Counted from the stretch's first letter, positions 53,762 through 62,492 are shown. The stretch is DNA of 64,000 nt from Neisseria macacae ATCC 33926 (GCF_022749495.1 NZ_CP094241.1:2480001-2544000); one strand, 5' to 3'. Notes: generated by a model not told the origin, from the letters alone. Translations and numbers: made by a program.

Positions 53762-54616
53762 TTACACTTTAGCAGCAGCGGCAACTTCGGCTGCGTAGTC
53801 GACAACGGCTTTTTCGATGCCGTCGCCTACTTTGTAGCGAACGAAGCTGATGATTTCGGTGCCGTTTTCTTTAGCGAATTGGGCAACGGTTTGGTCAGGG
53901 TTCATTACGAATGCTTGGCCGTTCAGGGTGATTTCGGCCAAGAATTTGCGGATACGGCCTTCAACCATTTTAGCGGCGATGTCGGCAGGTTTGCCGGAAG
54001 CGATGGCTTGCTCAGTGTAGATGTGGCGTTCTTTTTCGATGGTTTCGGCATCTACTTCGGCTTCGGTTACGCATTGCGGTTTGGCGGCAACGATGTGCAT
54101 ACCGATTTTACGCGCTACGTCTTCAGAGCCTTTGAACTCAACCAATACGCCTTCGGTAGCCAATGCACCGTGGATGTAGGCAACCAGCTGGTTGGCGGTG
54201 TCGATGACTTGGAAGCGGCGGACAGACATGTTCTCGCCCAATTTGGCGATGATGGCTTTGCGTTCTGCTTCAACCAGTTCGCTCAGTTCTTCAACGGTAG
54301 CCGGTTTTTTCTCGGCAGCGGTTTTCGCAACGAAGTTGGCGAATTCTACGAAGCCTGCGTCTTTGGCAACGAAGTCGGTTTCGCAGTTTACTTCAACCAA
54401 TGCGCCGACATTGCCGTTGATGGCGTAAGCCAATACGCCTTCGGCAGCGGTACGGCCGGCCAGTTTGCCCGCTTTCGCGCCGGATTTGATGCGCAGGATT
54501 TCTTCGGCTTTTTCGAAGTTGCCTTCGGCTTCAACCAAGGCTTTTTTGCATTCCATCATGCCCAGGCCGGTAGCGGCGCGCAGGTCGGCAACCATTTTTG
54601 CAGTAATTTCTGCCAT
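53762..54616 (-). CDS. tsf: Elongation factor Ts
   Basis: 284 aa from ATG 54616 (MAEITAKMVADLRAATGLGMMECKKAL). The N-terminal UBA-like domain is followed by the core with the TDFVAKD-type nucleotide-exchange motif (CETDFVAKDAGF, about residue 80). It exchanges GDP for GTP on EF-Tu. Follows rpsB as usual. A longer open frame upstream is an artefact of DUS-bearing leader. Confidence 0.98.
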   Translation of the reverse strand: MAEITAKMVADLRAATGLGMMECKKALVEAEGNFEKAEEILRIKSGAKAGKLAGRTAAEGVLAYAINGNVGALVEVNCETDFVAKDAGFVEFANFVAKTAAEKKPATVEELSELVEAERKAIIAKLGENMSVRRFQVIDTANQLVAYIHGALATEGVLVEFKGSEDVARKIGMHIVAAKPQCVTEAEVDAETIEKERHIYTEQAIASGKPADIAAKMVEGRIRKFLAEITLNGQAFVMNPDQTVAQFAKENGTEIISFVRYKVGDGIEKAVVDYAAEVAAAAKV

Positions 54617-54739
54617 TTTGAATCTCCTAGATTTTGGGGAAACACGGGATATCCGTGTTTGGGAATGGGGTCGTCTGAAAAGGCTTTTCAGAACGGGATT
54701 TGAGAAAAGGGGCATAACGCCCCTCTTCGGTTTGCCGGA

Positions 54740-55468
54740 TTACTCGGCAGCAGCTTCTTGGGCAGCGGCTACGGTTTCTTGCAGCGCTTGGTTTTTGCCT
54801 TCCAAAACTGCGTCGGCGATGCCGCGGCAGTACAGGCGGATGGCTTTGGCGGAGTCGTCGTTACCGGGGATAACGTATTTCACGCCGTCAGGGCTGTTGT
54901 TGGTATCGACTACGGCGATAACGGGGATGCCCAGTTTTTCAGCCTCGACCAGAGTACCTTTTTGGTAGCCGGTGTCGATAACGAAAATCGCGTCAGGCAG
55001 GCCTTTCATGTTTTTGATACCGCCCAAAGAACGTTCCAGTTTTTCAACGTCGCGTTGCATTTCCAGAATTTCTTTTTTGTTGAAACCGCCTTCGGCAGCG
55101 TTTTCCAAAGCGGCGGTTTTTTCTTCCAGGCGTTTGATGGATTGCTTAACGGTTTTGTAGTTGGTCAGCATGCCGCCCAACCAACGGTGATCGACGAAAG
55201 GCATACCGGCGCGGGTAGCTTCTTCGCGGATGATTTCACGCGCTTGGCGTTTGGTGCCGACAAACAGCACAGTGCCTTTGTTGGCAACCAGACGGCGTAC
55301 GGCTTCTTGCGCTTCTTGGAACATCGGCAGGGTTTTTTCCAGGTTGACGATGTGGATTTTATTGCGCGCACCGAAAATGTATTGTGCCATTTTCGGGTTC
55401 CAGAAACGGGTTTGGTGGCCGAAGTGAACGCCGGCTTCAATCATCTGACGCATAGTAATTTGAGACAT
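54740..55468 (-). CDS. rpsB: 30S ribosomal protein S2
   Basis: 242 aa. Typical beginning MSQITMRQMIEAGVHFGHQTRFWNPKM and the internal blocks KGTVLFVGTKRQAREII, DHRWLGGMLTNYKT and DAIFVIDTGYQKGTLVEAEKLGIPVIAVVDTN (cited in part). First gene of the rpsB-tsf unit; a strong -35-like TTGACA is found upstream. Confidence 0.98.
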   Translation of the reverse strand: MSQITMRQMIEAGVHFGHQTRFWNPKMAQYIFGARNKIHIVNLEKTLPMFQEAQEAVRRLVANKGTVLFVGTKRQAREIIREEATRAGMPFVDHRWLGGMLTNYKTVKQSIKRLEEKTAALENAAEGGFNKKEILEMQRDVEKLERSLGGIKNMKGLPDAIFVIDTGYQKGTLVEAEKLGIPVIAVVDTNNSPDGVKYVIPGNDDSAKAIRLYCRGIADAVLEGKNQALQETVAAAQEAAAE

Positions 55469-55518
55469 TTTATTTCCTTGAAAGGGTTAAGAGCACACAT
55501 TCAATCGCATAGAACTTG

Positions 55519-55539
55519 ATAGGCTGCGCCTATTGTCAA
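55519..55539 (-). promoter_or_regulatory. Candidate rpsB promoter -35 with palindromic spacer
   Basis: On the minus strand TTGACA (55534-55539) is followed at once by ATAGGCGCAGCCTAT, a perfect 6-bp palindrome with 3-nt loop (55519-55533). The expected -10 is weak (TTCTAT at 19-nt spacing). The palindrome could be an operator or, if transcribed, a leader hairpin. Confidence 0.4.
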
Positions 55540-55641
55540 GCACCCTTCGGCGAAAGTGGGCATAAGTTTTAAAAAATAGTGTGTTTCCGAAATGGAAAAC
55601 TGACGGATTATAGCGGATAAGGGGTCGTCTGAAAAGGGATT

Positions 55642-55884
55642 TTATGCACTGCCGTCCTGTTTGCCACCTTCTTGTCCGGCTGCGCCGCGGCTTTGTTCGA
55701 ATGCTTCTTTTTCCTGCTGCTTCATCAGACGGTTGCGGCGGCGGATGGTGACGGTGAAAACGGTAAACGCGACGGGCAGGACCGCCCAAAAAACCAAATA
55801 AATCAAAGCGCGCGCGATGCTGGGCTGGGCAGCGGAATACACGACGGCGACGAAGAGGTAGCCGATAAGGACGATATGCCACAT
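55642..55884 (-). CDS. Small two-helix membrane protein, function unknown
   Basis: 80 aa. Two hydrophobic segments (about residues 3-20 and 27-46), then a basic stretch (TIRRRNRLMK) and a hydrophilic, glycine/glutamine-rich tail. No domain recognised. Codon pattern is like its neighbours, which supports a real gene. It is divergent from the folate cyclo-ligase gene. Confidence 0.65.
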   Translation of the reverse strand: MWHIVLIGYLFVAVVYSAAQPSIARALIYLVFWAVLPVAFTVFTVTIRRRNRLMKQQEKEAFEQSRGAAGQEGGKQDGSA

Positions 55885-55961
55885 GGCGGAATCCTGTTTT
55901 GATGTTAACGGAGCGTTTATAATCGCCGTATTCTACAACAACACTCAAAAGGTCGTCTGAA

Positions 55962-56552
55962 ATGAGGAATGAGGAAAAACACGCCCTGCGCCGAGAATTG
56001 CGCCGCGCCCGCGCGCAGATGGGGCATAAAGGACGGTTGGCGGCAAGGCAAACGGTTAACCGCCTGCTCAAGCGTTATATCAAGAAGGGGCGGAAGATCG
56101 GCGTGTATTGGCCGATGGGCAGCGAGCTGCGGCTGGACGGCTTTGTGCGTGCGGCACAAAAACGCGGCGCCAAACTCTATCTGCCTTATATCGAACCGCG
56201 TTCGCGGCGGATGTGGTTCACGCCCTATCCTGCCGACGGAGTGAAACAAGAACGCAAACGCGGCAGGGCGAAGCTGCATGTGCCGCAATTTTCGGGACGC
56301 AAAATCCGCGTACACGGTTTATCGATATTGCTTGTCCCGATTGTCGGCATGGACCGCGAAGGCTACCGCTTGGGGCAGGCTGGCGGCTATTACGACGCGA
56401 CGCTCGCAGCGATGAAATACCGTTTACAGGCAAAAACCATAGGCGTAGGCTTCGATTGCCAACTGGTTGACACACTACCGCGCGAACCGCACGACCTGCC
56501 GCTGGACGGGTTTGTATCGGAGTCGGGCGTGCTGGTGTTCAAACATCATTAA
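55962..56552 (+). CDS. 5-formyltetrahydrofolate cyclo-ligase
   Basis: 196 aa. The ATP-binding basic start MRNEEKHALRRELRRARAQM, then IGVYWPMGSELRLD and the signature LVPIVGMDREGYRLGQAGGYYDATLA near residues 120-145. It converts 5-formyl-THF to 5,10-methenyl-THF, salvaging folate. The start ATG is immediately preceded by a DUS (GGTCGTCTGAAATG), so the DUS partly replaces the ribosome-binding region. Confidence 0.95.
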   Translation: MRNEEKHALRRELRRARAQMGHKGRLAARQTVNRLLKRYIKKGRKIGVYWPMGSELRLDGFVRAAQKRGAKLYLPYIEPRSRRMWFTPYPADGVKQERKRGRAKLHVPQFSGRKIRVHGLSILLVPIVGMDREGYRLGQAGGYYDATLAAMKYRLQAKTIGVGFDCQLVDTLPREPHDLPLDGFVSESGVLVFKHH

Positions 56553-56560
56553 TCAATAGC

Positions 56561-56616
56561 TTTCAGACGACCTCAAAGATGCCGTCCGTTAAGACACTAT
56601 AAAAGGTCGTCTGAAA
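56561..56616 (+). terminator. Inverted DUS pair after the cyclo-ligase
   Basis: TTTCAGACGACCT and AGGTCGTCTGAAA are separated by 30 bases; long loop, so a weak terminator. Confidence 0.5.
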
Positions 56617-56646
56617 ACTCAAACCATCCAATACAAAGGAAACCTC

Positions 56647-57234
56647 ATGACTGATTTTTCATCCGTTCCCGTTTTGTCCTTCGACCGCGTCCGTCTCGAA
56701 CCTTTGACGGCAGCACACGAAGCCGGTTTGCGCGAAGCAGTTTGCGACGGCGAAGTCTGGAAACTGAACGTAACCACCGCACCCGAACCCGACCAAGTGG
56801 CGGACTACATCCGCACCGCCACGCAAACCCGCCTCGCCTTTGCCGTCATCGACGAAGACACGGGCAAAATCGTCGGCTCGACTTCGCTTTACCACATCGA
56901 CCCCACCATCCCCCGCCTCTACATCGGTTTCACATGGTACGCCCTGTCGGCACGGCGCACGCGCATCAATACCGCCTGCAAAATCATGTTACTCGACTAC
57001 GTCTTCGACACTTTAAACTGCCGCTGCGTCTGCTGGCAGACCGACAACCTCAACACCGCCTCCCAACGCGCCATCGAACGCTTGGGCGCTCACCAAGACG
57101 GCATCTTGCGCCGCCACAAATTGCGGAAAGACGGCAGCGTACGCGATACGGTGGAATACAGCCTGCTGCGCGAAGAATGGCCGCAGGCAAGGGCAAAACT
57201 GCTCAAAAAAGCGGCAGCTTATGACGCGTCCTGA
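56647..57234 (+). CDS. GNAT-family acetyltransferase (RimJ/RimL-like)
   Basis: 195 aa. Layout of ribosomal-protein-type GNATs: VRLEPLTAAHEAGLREAV at the start, AFAVIDEDTGKIVGSTSLYHID, then YIGFTWYALSARRTRINTACKIMLLDYVFD acetyl-CoA region and CVCWQTDNLNTASQRAIERLGAHQDGILRRHKLR (cited in part). Substrates may be ribosomal proteins, small amines or antibiotics; no way to decide. Preceded by AAAGGAAACCTC. DUS hairpins lie on both sides. Confidence 0.88.
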   Translation: MTDFSSVPVLSFDRVRLEPLTAAHEAGLREAVCDGEVWKLNVTTAPEPDQVADYIRTATQTRLAFAVIDEDTGKIVGSTSLYHIDPTIPRLYIGFTWYALSARRTRINTACKIMLLDYVFDTLNCRCVCWQTDNLNTASQRAIERLGAHQDGILRRHKLRKDGSVRDTVEYSLLREEWPQARAKLLKKAAAYDAS

Positions 57235-57609
57235 AAAAACGTTTTCTTCTTCATTTTTTCATCAAAACACGCCCATCTTGCTGACAATCTGAAGTCTTTA
57301 AGAAGTGAATGAAATCAGGTTCAACCCCGCCAAACACCTGATAAATAAAGGTCGTCTGAATGTTTCAGACGACCTTTTCAAACCGCGTTTATGTAAATCC
57401 AAACAGAAAATCTTTGCAATTCTCAGAAAAATCCACTAAATTCTCAATAACATATTATGAACGGTTTAACATCGGTTCAAAACGTAAAACCCGCGCGCAA
57501 TCTTCCACGCCAAAAACACCGCGCCAGCAGGTTTTACCGCCGAAACAGGCGTTCGTAATACAACGGATAATCATAAAGGCAGGATATGCCTGTTTCTAGG
57601 AGTACAACC
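57235..57609. other. Gap before mqo
   Basis: About 375 bases with the GNAT terminator (57348-57379) and AT-rich DNA. A TATTAT (57453-57458) lies in a possible promoter area but no good -35 partner was found. No gene seen. Confidence 0.55.
57348..57379 (+). terminator. DUS hairpin terminator
   Basis: AAAGGTCGTCTGAA and TTTCAGACGACCTTTT with a very short loop and T-rich tail, downstream of the GNAT gene. Confidence 0.75.
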
Positions 57610-59085
57610 ATGGCTGAAGCAACAGATGTTGTCTTGGTGGGTGGAGGCATTATGAGCGCGACTTTGGGCGTTTTGCTCAAAGAACTCGAACCGTCTTGGG
57701 AAATCACCCTTATCGAACGCTTGGAAGACGTAGCGTTGGAATCGTCAAACGCTTGGAACAATGCCGGCACAGGGCATTCCGCGTTATGCGAACTCAATTA
57801 CGCCCCGCTCGGCGCAGACGGCACCATCGACCCGACCCGCGCCCTCAATATTGCCGAACAATTCCACATCAGCCGCCAGTTCTGGTCATCGCTTGTCGAA
57901 GAAGGCAAAATCACCGACAACTCCTTCATCCATACCGTCCCGCATATGTCGCTGGTCATGAACACCGACCATTGCGACTACCTGCAAAAACGTTTCGACG
58001 CCTTCAAATCCCAAAAACTCTTCGAACGGATGGAATTCTCCACCGACCGCGCCAAAATCGCCGAATGGGCGCCGCTGGTCATCAACGGCCGTAAAGAAGG
58101 ACAACCCGTCGCCGCCAACTACTCCGCCGAAGGCACAGACGTCGATTTCGGCAGCCTGACCCGCCAAATGGTGCAATACCTGCGCGAAAAAGGCGTCAAA
58201 ACCGAGTTCAACCGCCACGTCGACGACATCAAACGCGAATCCGACGGCGCATGGGTGCTCAAAACCAGCGACACCCGCAACCCTGACGGACAGCTCACCC
58301 TCCGCACCCGCTTCCTCTTCCTCGGCGCAGGCGGCGGCGCACTGACCCTGCTGCAAAAATCCGGCATCCCCGAAGGCAAAGGCTACGGCGGTTTCCCCGT
58401 TTCCGGTCTGTTCTTCCGCAACAGCAACCCCGAAACCGCCGCGCAACACAACGCCAAAGTGTACGGACAAGCCTCCGTCGGCGCGCCGCCCATGTCCGTC
58501 CCGCACCTCGACACCCGCAATGTGGACGGCAAACGCCACCTCATGTTCGGCCCTTACGCAGGTTTCCGCTCCAACTTCCTCAAACAAGGCTCGCTCATGG
58601 ATTTGCCCCTGTCCATCCACTTGGACAACCTCTACCCCATGCTGCGCGCCGGCTGGGCGAATATGCCCCTGATCAAATACCTCTTGGGCGAATTGCGCAA
58701 AACCAAAGAAGAACGCTTCGCCTCCCTGCTGGAATACTACCCCGAAGCAAACCCTGACGACTGGGAACTCATCACCGCAGGACAACGCGTTCAAATCATC
58801 AAAAAAGACTCCGAAAAAGGCGGCGTCCTCCAATTCGGTACCGAAATTGTCGCCCACGCCGACGGCTCGCTCGCCGCACTCTTGGGCGCATCCCCCGGCG
58901 CATCAACCGCCGTACCTTTGATGATCAAGCTCATCCACCAATGCTTCCCAAGCCGCATTTCCTCATGGGAAGGTCGTCTGAAAGAACTTGTTCCCGGCTT
59001 CGGCATCAAGCTCAACGACAACCCGCAGCTTGCCGAAGAAATCATCAGCCACAACGCCAAAGTATTGGGTATTCATTACGCTTGA
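57610..59085 (+). CDS. mqo: Malate:quinone oxidoreductase
   Basis: 491 aa from ATG 57610, preceded by AGGAG with good spacing; a start at 57586 would add eight residues. N-terminal FAD-binding motif VVLVGGGIMSATLG (about residues 7-20), then SSNAWNNAGTGHSALCELNY typical of Mqo, and a C-terminal block FGIKLNDNPQLAEEIISHNAKVLG. It oxidises L-malate to oxaloacetate and passes electrons to ubiquinone at the inner membrane. A standard GC-rich terminator follows. Confidence 0.97.
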   Translation: MAEATDVVLVGGGIMSATLGVLLKELEPSWEITLIERLEDVALESSNAWNNAGTGHSALCELNYAPLGADGTIDPTRALNIAEQFHISRQFWSSLVEEGKITDNSFIHTVPHMSLVMNTDHCDYLQKRFDAFKSQKLFERMEFSTDRAKIAEWAPLVINGRKEGQPVAANYSAEGTDVDFGSLTRQMVQYLREKGVKTEFNRHVDDIKRESDGAWVLKTSDTRNPDGQLTLRTRFLFLGAGGGALTLLQKSGIPEGKGYGGFPVSGLFFRNSNPETAAQHNAKVYGQASVGAPPMSVPHLDTRNVDGKRHLMFGPYAGFRSNFLKQGSLMDLPLSIHLDNLYPMLRAGWANMPLIKYLLGELRKTKEERFASLLEYYPEANPDDWELITAGQRVQIIKKDSEKGGVLQFGTEIVAHADGSLAALLGASPGASTAVPLMIKLIHQCFPSRISSWEGRLKELVPGFGIKLNDNPQLAEEIISHNAKVLGIHYA

Positions 59086-59101
59086 GGCAGATAAATTGCA
59101 A

Positions 59102-59127
59102 GGCGGGCGTTCTTGCCCGCCTTTTTT
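59102..59127 (+). terminator. Intrinsic terminator of mqo
   Basis: GGCGGGC and GCCCGCC with a 6-nt loop followed by six T. Confidence 0.9.
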
Positions 59128-59148
59128 CAAACCATTAAAGCATTAAAA

Positions 59149-59255
59149 TATAGTGGATTAAATTTAAATCAGGACAAGGCGACGAAGCCGCAGACAGTAC
59201 AGATAGTACGGCAAGGCGAGGCAACGCCGTACTGGTTTAAAGTTAATCCACTATA
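59149..59255. repeat. Correia repeat (107-bp form)
   Basis: TATAGTGGATTAA ends with the standard internal sequence. It is the exact reverse complement of the copy at 59772-59878. Confidence 0.92.
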
Positions 59256-59261
59256 AAACAT

Positions 59262-59288
59262 CAGGTCGTCTGAACATTCAGACGACCT
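59262..59288 (+). repeat. Tight DUS palindrome
   Basis: CAGGTCGTCTGAA and TTCAGACGACCTG with a 2-nt centre, 24 bases before the DUF488 start. It lies in the leader of the gene, where a hairpin could influence its translation or stop upstream transcripts. Confidence 0.7.
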
Positions 59289-59311
59289 GAATCCATTGGA
59301 GACAGGCAAAC

Positions 59312-59683
59312 ATGTTTACCGTACAGCGCATTTACGCATACCGGCCCGACCCCGAACAAACCGCAGTCTTTATCGACCGCCTCTATCCGCGGGGCATCCG
59401 CAAAGAGGTCTTTGCTACGGCGCTCTGGCTCAAAGACATCACCCCCAGTGCAAACCTGCGCCGCTGGTATCATGAGAATCCGGCTGAACATTTTGACGGT
59501 TTCGTCAGCCGTTACCATGAGGAGCTGCACGGCGATACCGAACAAACCGCCATTAGGCAGCTCTTGGAGTTGGAACGGCAACACGGCAGCATTTTACTGC
59601 TGACTGCCGTCAAAGACCCGCATCATTCCCATGTTTCTGCCTTAGAGCAGTTTTTGGGGACGTCGTTTGAATATCGCGATTAA
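59312..59683 (+). CDS. DUF488 protein
   Basis: 123 aa. Family features: DRLYPRGIRKEV near residues 24-35 and the Ser/Asp-containing block PSANLRRWYHENPAEHFDGFVSRYHEEL, with LLTAVKDPHHSHV near the end. Members are small, uncharacterised proteins often near stress or metal genes. It is enclosed by two identical Correia repeats in opposite orientation and ends in its own DUS terminator, making a compact cassette. Confidence 0.88.
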   Translation: MFTVQRIYAYRPDPEQTAVFIDRLYPRGIRKEVFATALWLKDITPSANLRRWYHENPAEHFDGFVSRYHEELHGDTEQTAIRQLLELERQHGSILLLTAVKDPHHSHVSALEQFLGTSFEYRD

Positions 59684-59722
59684 CAAAAACAGCAAGACCT
59701 GCGTCATTTGGGGTTGATGCAA

Positions 59723-59763
59723 AAAGGTCGTCTGAAATCCAGTCTAGGTTTCAGACGACCTTT
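59723..59763 (+). terminator. DUS hairpin terminator after DUF488
   Basis: AAAGGTCGTCTGAAA and TTTCAGACGACCTTT with an 11-nt loop and a T run. Confidence 0.8.
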
Positions 59764-59771
59764 GTTTTTTT

Positions 59772-59878
59772 TATAGTGGATTAACTTTAAACCAGTACGG
59801 CGTTGCCTCGCCTTGCCGTACTATCTGTACTGTCTGCGGCTTCGTCGCCTTGTCCTGATTTAAATTTAATCCACTATA
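59772..59878. repeat. Correia repeat (107-bp form), inverted copy
   Basis: Perfect reverse complement of 59149-59255 by direct base reading. Its right end abuts the DUF421 stop codon. Confidence 0.92.
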
Positions 59879-59880
59879 AA

Positions 59881-60513
59881 TTAAGAAGGATAAGGGTGTG
59901 CCACCAATTTCCCGTCGATGTATTCGCCGATATAGACTTTCGAGACATCAAGATGGAGGCGGTCAAGCTCCTGTTTCAGCCACTCGTCGTCGCGTTTGAT
60001 GATTTCCAAGATGTCGTGGTCGATTTGCCCATCGGTAATCAGGGGGTAACGCAGGCTTTCGTCGCCGTATTGGATGACGGTGAGCTGACCGTTTTGTTCC
60101 ATGACGGCGCGTTTGACGGCGGCGATTTCGTAGATGCCGGCGGCACGGAGCTTAAACATCAGGTCGTGTGCGCTGATGCCGTTTTTCATACATTCTTCGG
60201 TTTGGATTTCGCCGTTGACGATGACCCAGACGGACTTCCCGTCAATGATGGATTTGACCCAGCGGTTGTTGTTTTTGATGAACTTGAGGCTCAATACCAA
60301 AAGCGTCCACAAAACCATCACGAGGAAAAACTGTAAAAGCCCGACGCTGTCGCTGTAAATCACGCCGCCGATGATGCCGCCGAGAACATAGTTTTGCACT
60401 TGGTCCATGGCGGAGGTGGGGGCGAGGTTGCCTTTACCTAAAAGGTTGATTTGCAAAACCAAGCCTAAAATGCCCATGAGAAGTTTGAGGGCAAGGAGGG
60501 AGTATGCTTCCAT
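59881..60513 (-). CDS. DUF421 (YetF-like) membrane protein
   Basis: 210 aa. Three N-terminal membrane helices (roughly residues 5-25, 40-55 and 60-80), then a cytoplasmic domain with NGKSVWVIVNGEIQ-like segment near residue 93 and MFKLRAAGIYEIAAVKRAVMEQNGQLTV, which is the YetF signature. YetF-type proteins are poorly understood. The stop lies two bases after a Correia repeat. It is paired with DUF3290, forming a two-gene unit. Confidence 0.88.
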   Translation of the reverse strand: MEAYSLLALKLLMGILGLVLQINLLGKGNLAPTSAMDQVQNYVLGGIIGGVIYSDSVGLLQFFLVMVLWTLLVLSLKFIKNNNRWVKSIIDGKSVWVIVNGEIQTEECMKNGISAHDLMFKLRAAGIYEIAAVKRAVMEQNGQLTVIQYGDESLRYPLITDGQIDHDILEIIKRDDEWLKQELDRLHLDVSKVYIGEYIDGKLVAHPYPS

Positions 60514-60525
60514 GAGTGTGTCCTG

Positions 60526-60975
60526 TTATTCTTTATCGATGAGTTCGATGTTGTTGTTGACCAGATTGGTGGGGGTCAGGGTGTAGGCGGAGAAGTCTTG
60601 ATTGAAATGGACTTCGTAGTATTGGTTTTTGATGCCGACGATCATGCCGTTGTATAGGTGCGTGCTGTTGACGCTGATGTCGTGCTTTTCCACTTTTTGG
60701 TTTTCAATCAAGGCATTGAGAAAACCCACCATGCGCGAGGTGTCGGCGGCAAAGTTTTGGCGTTCGCTGTATGAGAGATATTGGATGCCGCTGATGAGGA
60801 TGAGCAGCAGCAGGGCAATGATGCTCAGGTCGCGGTATTTGGTATCCATGCGGTGGCGCAGGTATTGCGATACGGCGAGCAGGAGGACGACGAGCGCGGC
60901 GAAAATGAGGACGTATTTCAAGTAGTCGTTGAAATACATATGGTTTTCAAGATAAAAGTGTGTGAAGAATTTCAT
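60526..60975 (-). CDS. DUF3290 membrane protein
   Basis: 149 aa from ATG 60975 (MKFFTHFYLENHMYFNDYLKYV), the start typical of DUF3290 proteins; a start at M-Y-F-N would drop a conserved segment. Two membrane helices (about 20-40 and 48-66), then a small extracytoplasmic or cytoplasmic domain. DUF3290 is usually found next to DUF421 and is commonest in Firmicutes, so the pair may have been acquired. Function unknown. Confidence 0.82.
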   Translation of the reverse strand: MKFFTHFYLENHMYFNDYLKYVLIFAALVVLLLAVSQYLRHRMDTKYRDLSIIALLLLILISGIQYLSYSERQNFAADTSRMVGFLNALIENQKVEKHDISVNSTHLYNGMIVGIKNQYYEVHFNQDFSAYTLTPTNLVNNNIELIDKE

Positions 60976-61006
60976 GATTTCAAATGATTTGAGGAAAAAA
61001 TAAAAA

Positions 61007-61036
61007 GGTCGTCTGAAAACTGAATTTCAGACGACC
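61007..61036 (-). terminator. DUS hairpin terminator of argG
   Basis: GGTCGTCTGAAA and TTTCAGACGACC with T-rich tail on the minus strand (plus-strand ATAAAAA). Confidence 0.75.
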
Positions 61037-61073
61037 CTTCCCGTTTGAAACAGTCCAAAACAGCAGGGCTGCT

Positions 61074-62417
61074 TTATTTCTTATTGCCCAACTGCGGCAA
61101 TACCGAACCTTCGCCCAGCGACAACAAACCGCTTTGCGAGTAGATGCCGAGTTTGGCGCGGGTGTCGGTGATGTCGAGGTTGCGCATGGTGAGCTGGCCG
61201 ATGCGGTCAAGCGGGGTGAACGCGGCGTCTTCGACTTTTTCCATGCTCAGGCGTTCGGGTTGGTAGGTCAGGTTGGGCGATTCGGTGTTCAGAATCGAGT
61301 AGTCGTTGCCTCGGCGCAGTTCGAGGGTGACTTCGCCGGTAATGGCTTTGGCGACCCAGCGTTGGGCGGTTTCGCGCAACATGAGGGCTTGGCTGTCGAA
61401 CCAGCGGCCTTGGTAGAGCAGGCGGCCGAGGCGTAAGCCGTTGATGCGGTATTGTTCGATGGTGTCTTCGTTGTGGATGCCGGTAACCAAGCGTTCGTAG
61501 GCGATGTGGAACAATGCCATACCCGGGGCTTCGTAGATGCCGCGCGATTTGGCTTCGATGATGCGGTTTTCGATTTGGTCGCTCATGCCCAAACCGTGGT
61601 GTCCGCCGATGCGGTTGGCTTCGAGGAAGAGTTCGACGGGGTCGGCGTATTCTTTACCATTCAGTGCAACGGGCACGCCTTCTTCAAAGCGCACGCTGAC
61701 TTCTTCGGGTTTGACTTCGACGCTTTCGTCCCAGAAGGCAACGCCCATGATGGGTTTGACGATTTTGATGCCGCTGTTGAGGAATTCCAAATCTTTGGCT
61801 TCATGCGTCGCGCCGAGCATATTGGAATCGGTGGAATAGGCTTTCTCAACCGACATTTTGTAGTTGAAGCCGTTGGCAATCAGAAATTCGCTCATTTCGT
61901 GGCGGCCACCGAGTTCGTCGATAAATTGTTGGTCGAGCCAAGGTTTGTAGATTTTCAGCGCGGGATTGGTCAAGAGGCCGTAGCGGTAGAAACGCTCGAT
62001 GTCGTTGCCTTTGTAGGTGCTGCCGTCGCCCCAAATGTTGACGTCGTCTTCCTTCATGGCGGAAACGAGCATGGTGCCGGTCACGGCGCGGCCCAGAGGC
62101 GTGGTGTTGAAGTAGGCGATGCCGCCGGTGGAAACGTGGAACGCGCCGCATTGGATGGCGGCGATGCCTTCATGTGCCAACTGCGCGCGGCAGTCGATTA
62201 GGCGGGCGTTTTCCGCACCGTATTCCATCGCTTTTTTGGGAATGGCGTTGTAATCGTCTTCGTCGGGCTGGCCGAGGTTGGCAGTGTAGGCATAAGGCAG
62301 CGCGCCTTTGAGTTTCATCCACAACAGCGCGGCAGAGGTATCGAGGCCGCCGGAGAAGGCGATGCCGACTTTTTGACCGATGGGGAGGTGTTGCAGGATA
62401 GTATTGTTTTGGCTCAT
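61074..62417 (-). CDS. argG: Argininosuccinate synthase
   Basis: 447 aa from ATG 62417 (MSQNNTILQHLPIGQKVGIAFSGGLDTS). The ATP-pyrophosphatase P-loop is AFSGGLDTSAALLW (residues 19-32); GDGSTYKGNDIERFYRYG and MSDQIENRIIEAKSRGIYEAPG follow (cited in part). The length and sequence are of the E. coli-type long form, common in Neisseria. It joins citrulline and aspartate in arginine synthesis. A short palindrome lies upstream. Confidence 0.97.
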   Translation of the reverse strand: MSQNNTILQHLPIGQKVGIAFSGGLDTSAALLWMKLKGALPYAYTANLGQPDEDDYNAIPKKAMEYGAENARLIDCRAQLAHEGIAAIQCGAFHVSTGGIAYFNTTPLGRAVTGTMLVSAMKEDDVNIWGDGSTYKGNDIERFYRYGLLTNPALKIYKPWLDQQFIDELGGRHEMSEFLIANGFNYKMSVEKAYSTDSNMLGATHEAKDLEFLNSGIKIVKPIMGVAFWDESVEVKPEEVSVRFEEGVPVALNGKEYADPVELFLEANRIGGHHGLGMSDQIENRIIEAKSRGIYEAPGMALFHIAYERLVTGIHNEDTIEQYRINGLRLGRLLYQGRWFDSQALMLRETAQRWVAKAITGEVTLELRRGNDYSILNTESPNLTYQPERLSMEKVEDAAFTPLDRIGQLTMRNLDITDTRAKLGIYSQSGLLSLGEGSVLPQLGNKK

Positions 62418-62476
62418 GGGGGAATCCTTTGGACTAAAAATAAATGGGCGCAACCGCCCCTTTTCGTAAAATTAGG

Positions 62477-62492
62477 TTTATTATCTAATAAA
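62477..62492. promoter_or_regulatory. Short AT palindrome upstream of argG
   Basis: TTTATTATCTAATAAA is a perfect 7+2+7 palindrome 60 bases upstream of the argG start. It does not match the ArgR box, so its role is open. Confidence 0.3.

Noticed and set aside
62477..62492. ArgR operator upstream of argG
   Set aside because: The palindrome TTTATTATCTAATAAA lacks the TGAAT/ATTCA half-sites expected for ArgR. It was listed only as an unassigned palindrome.
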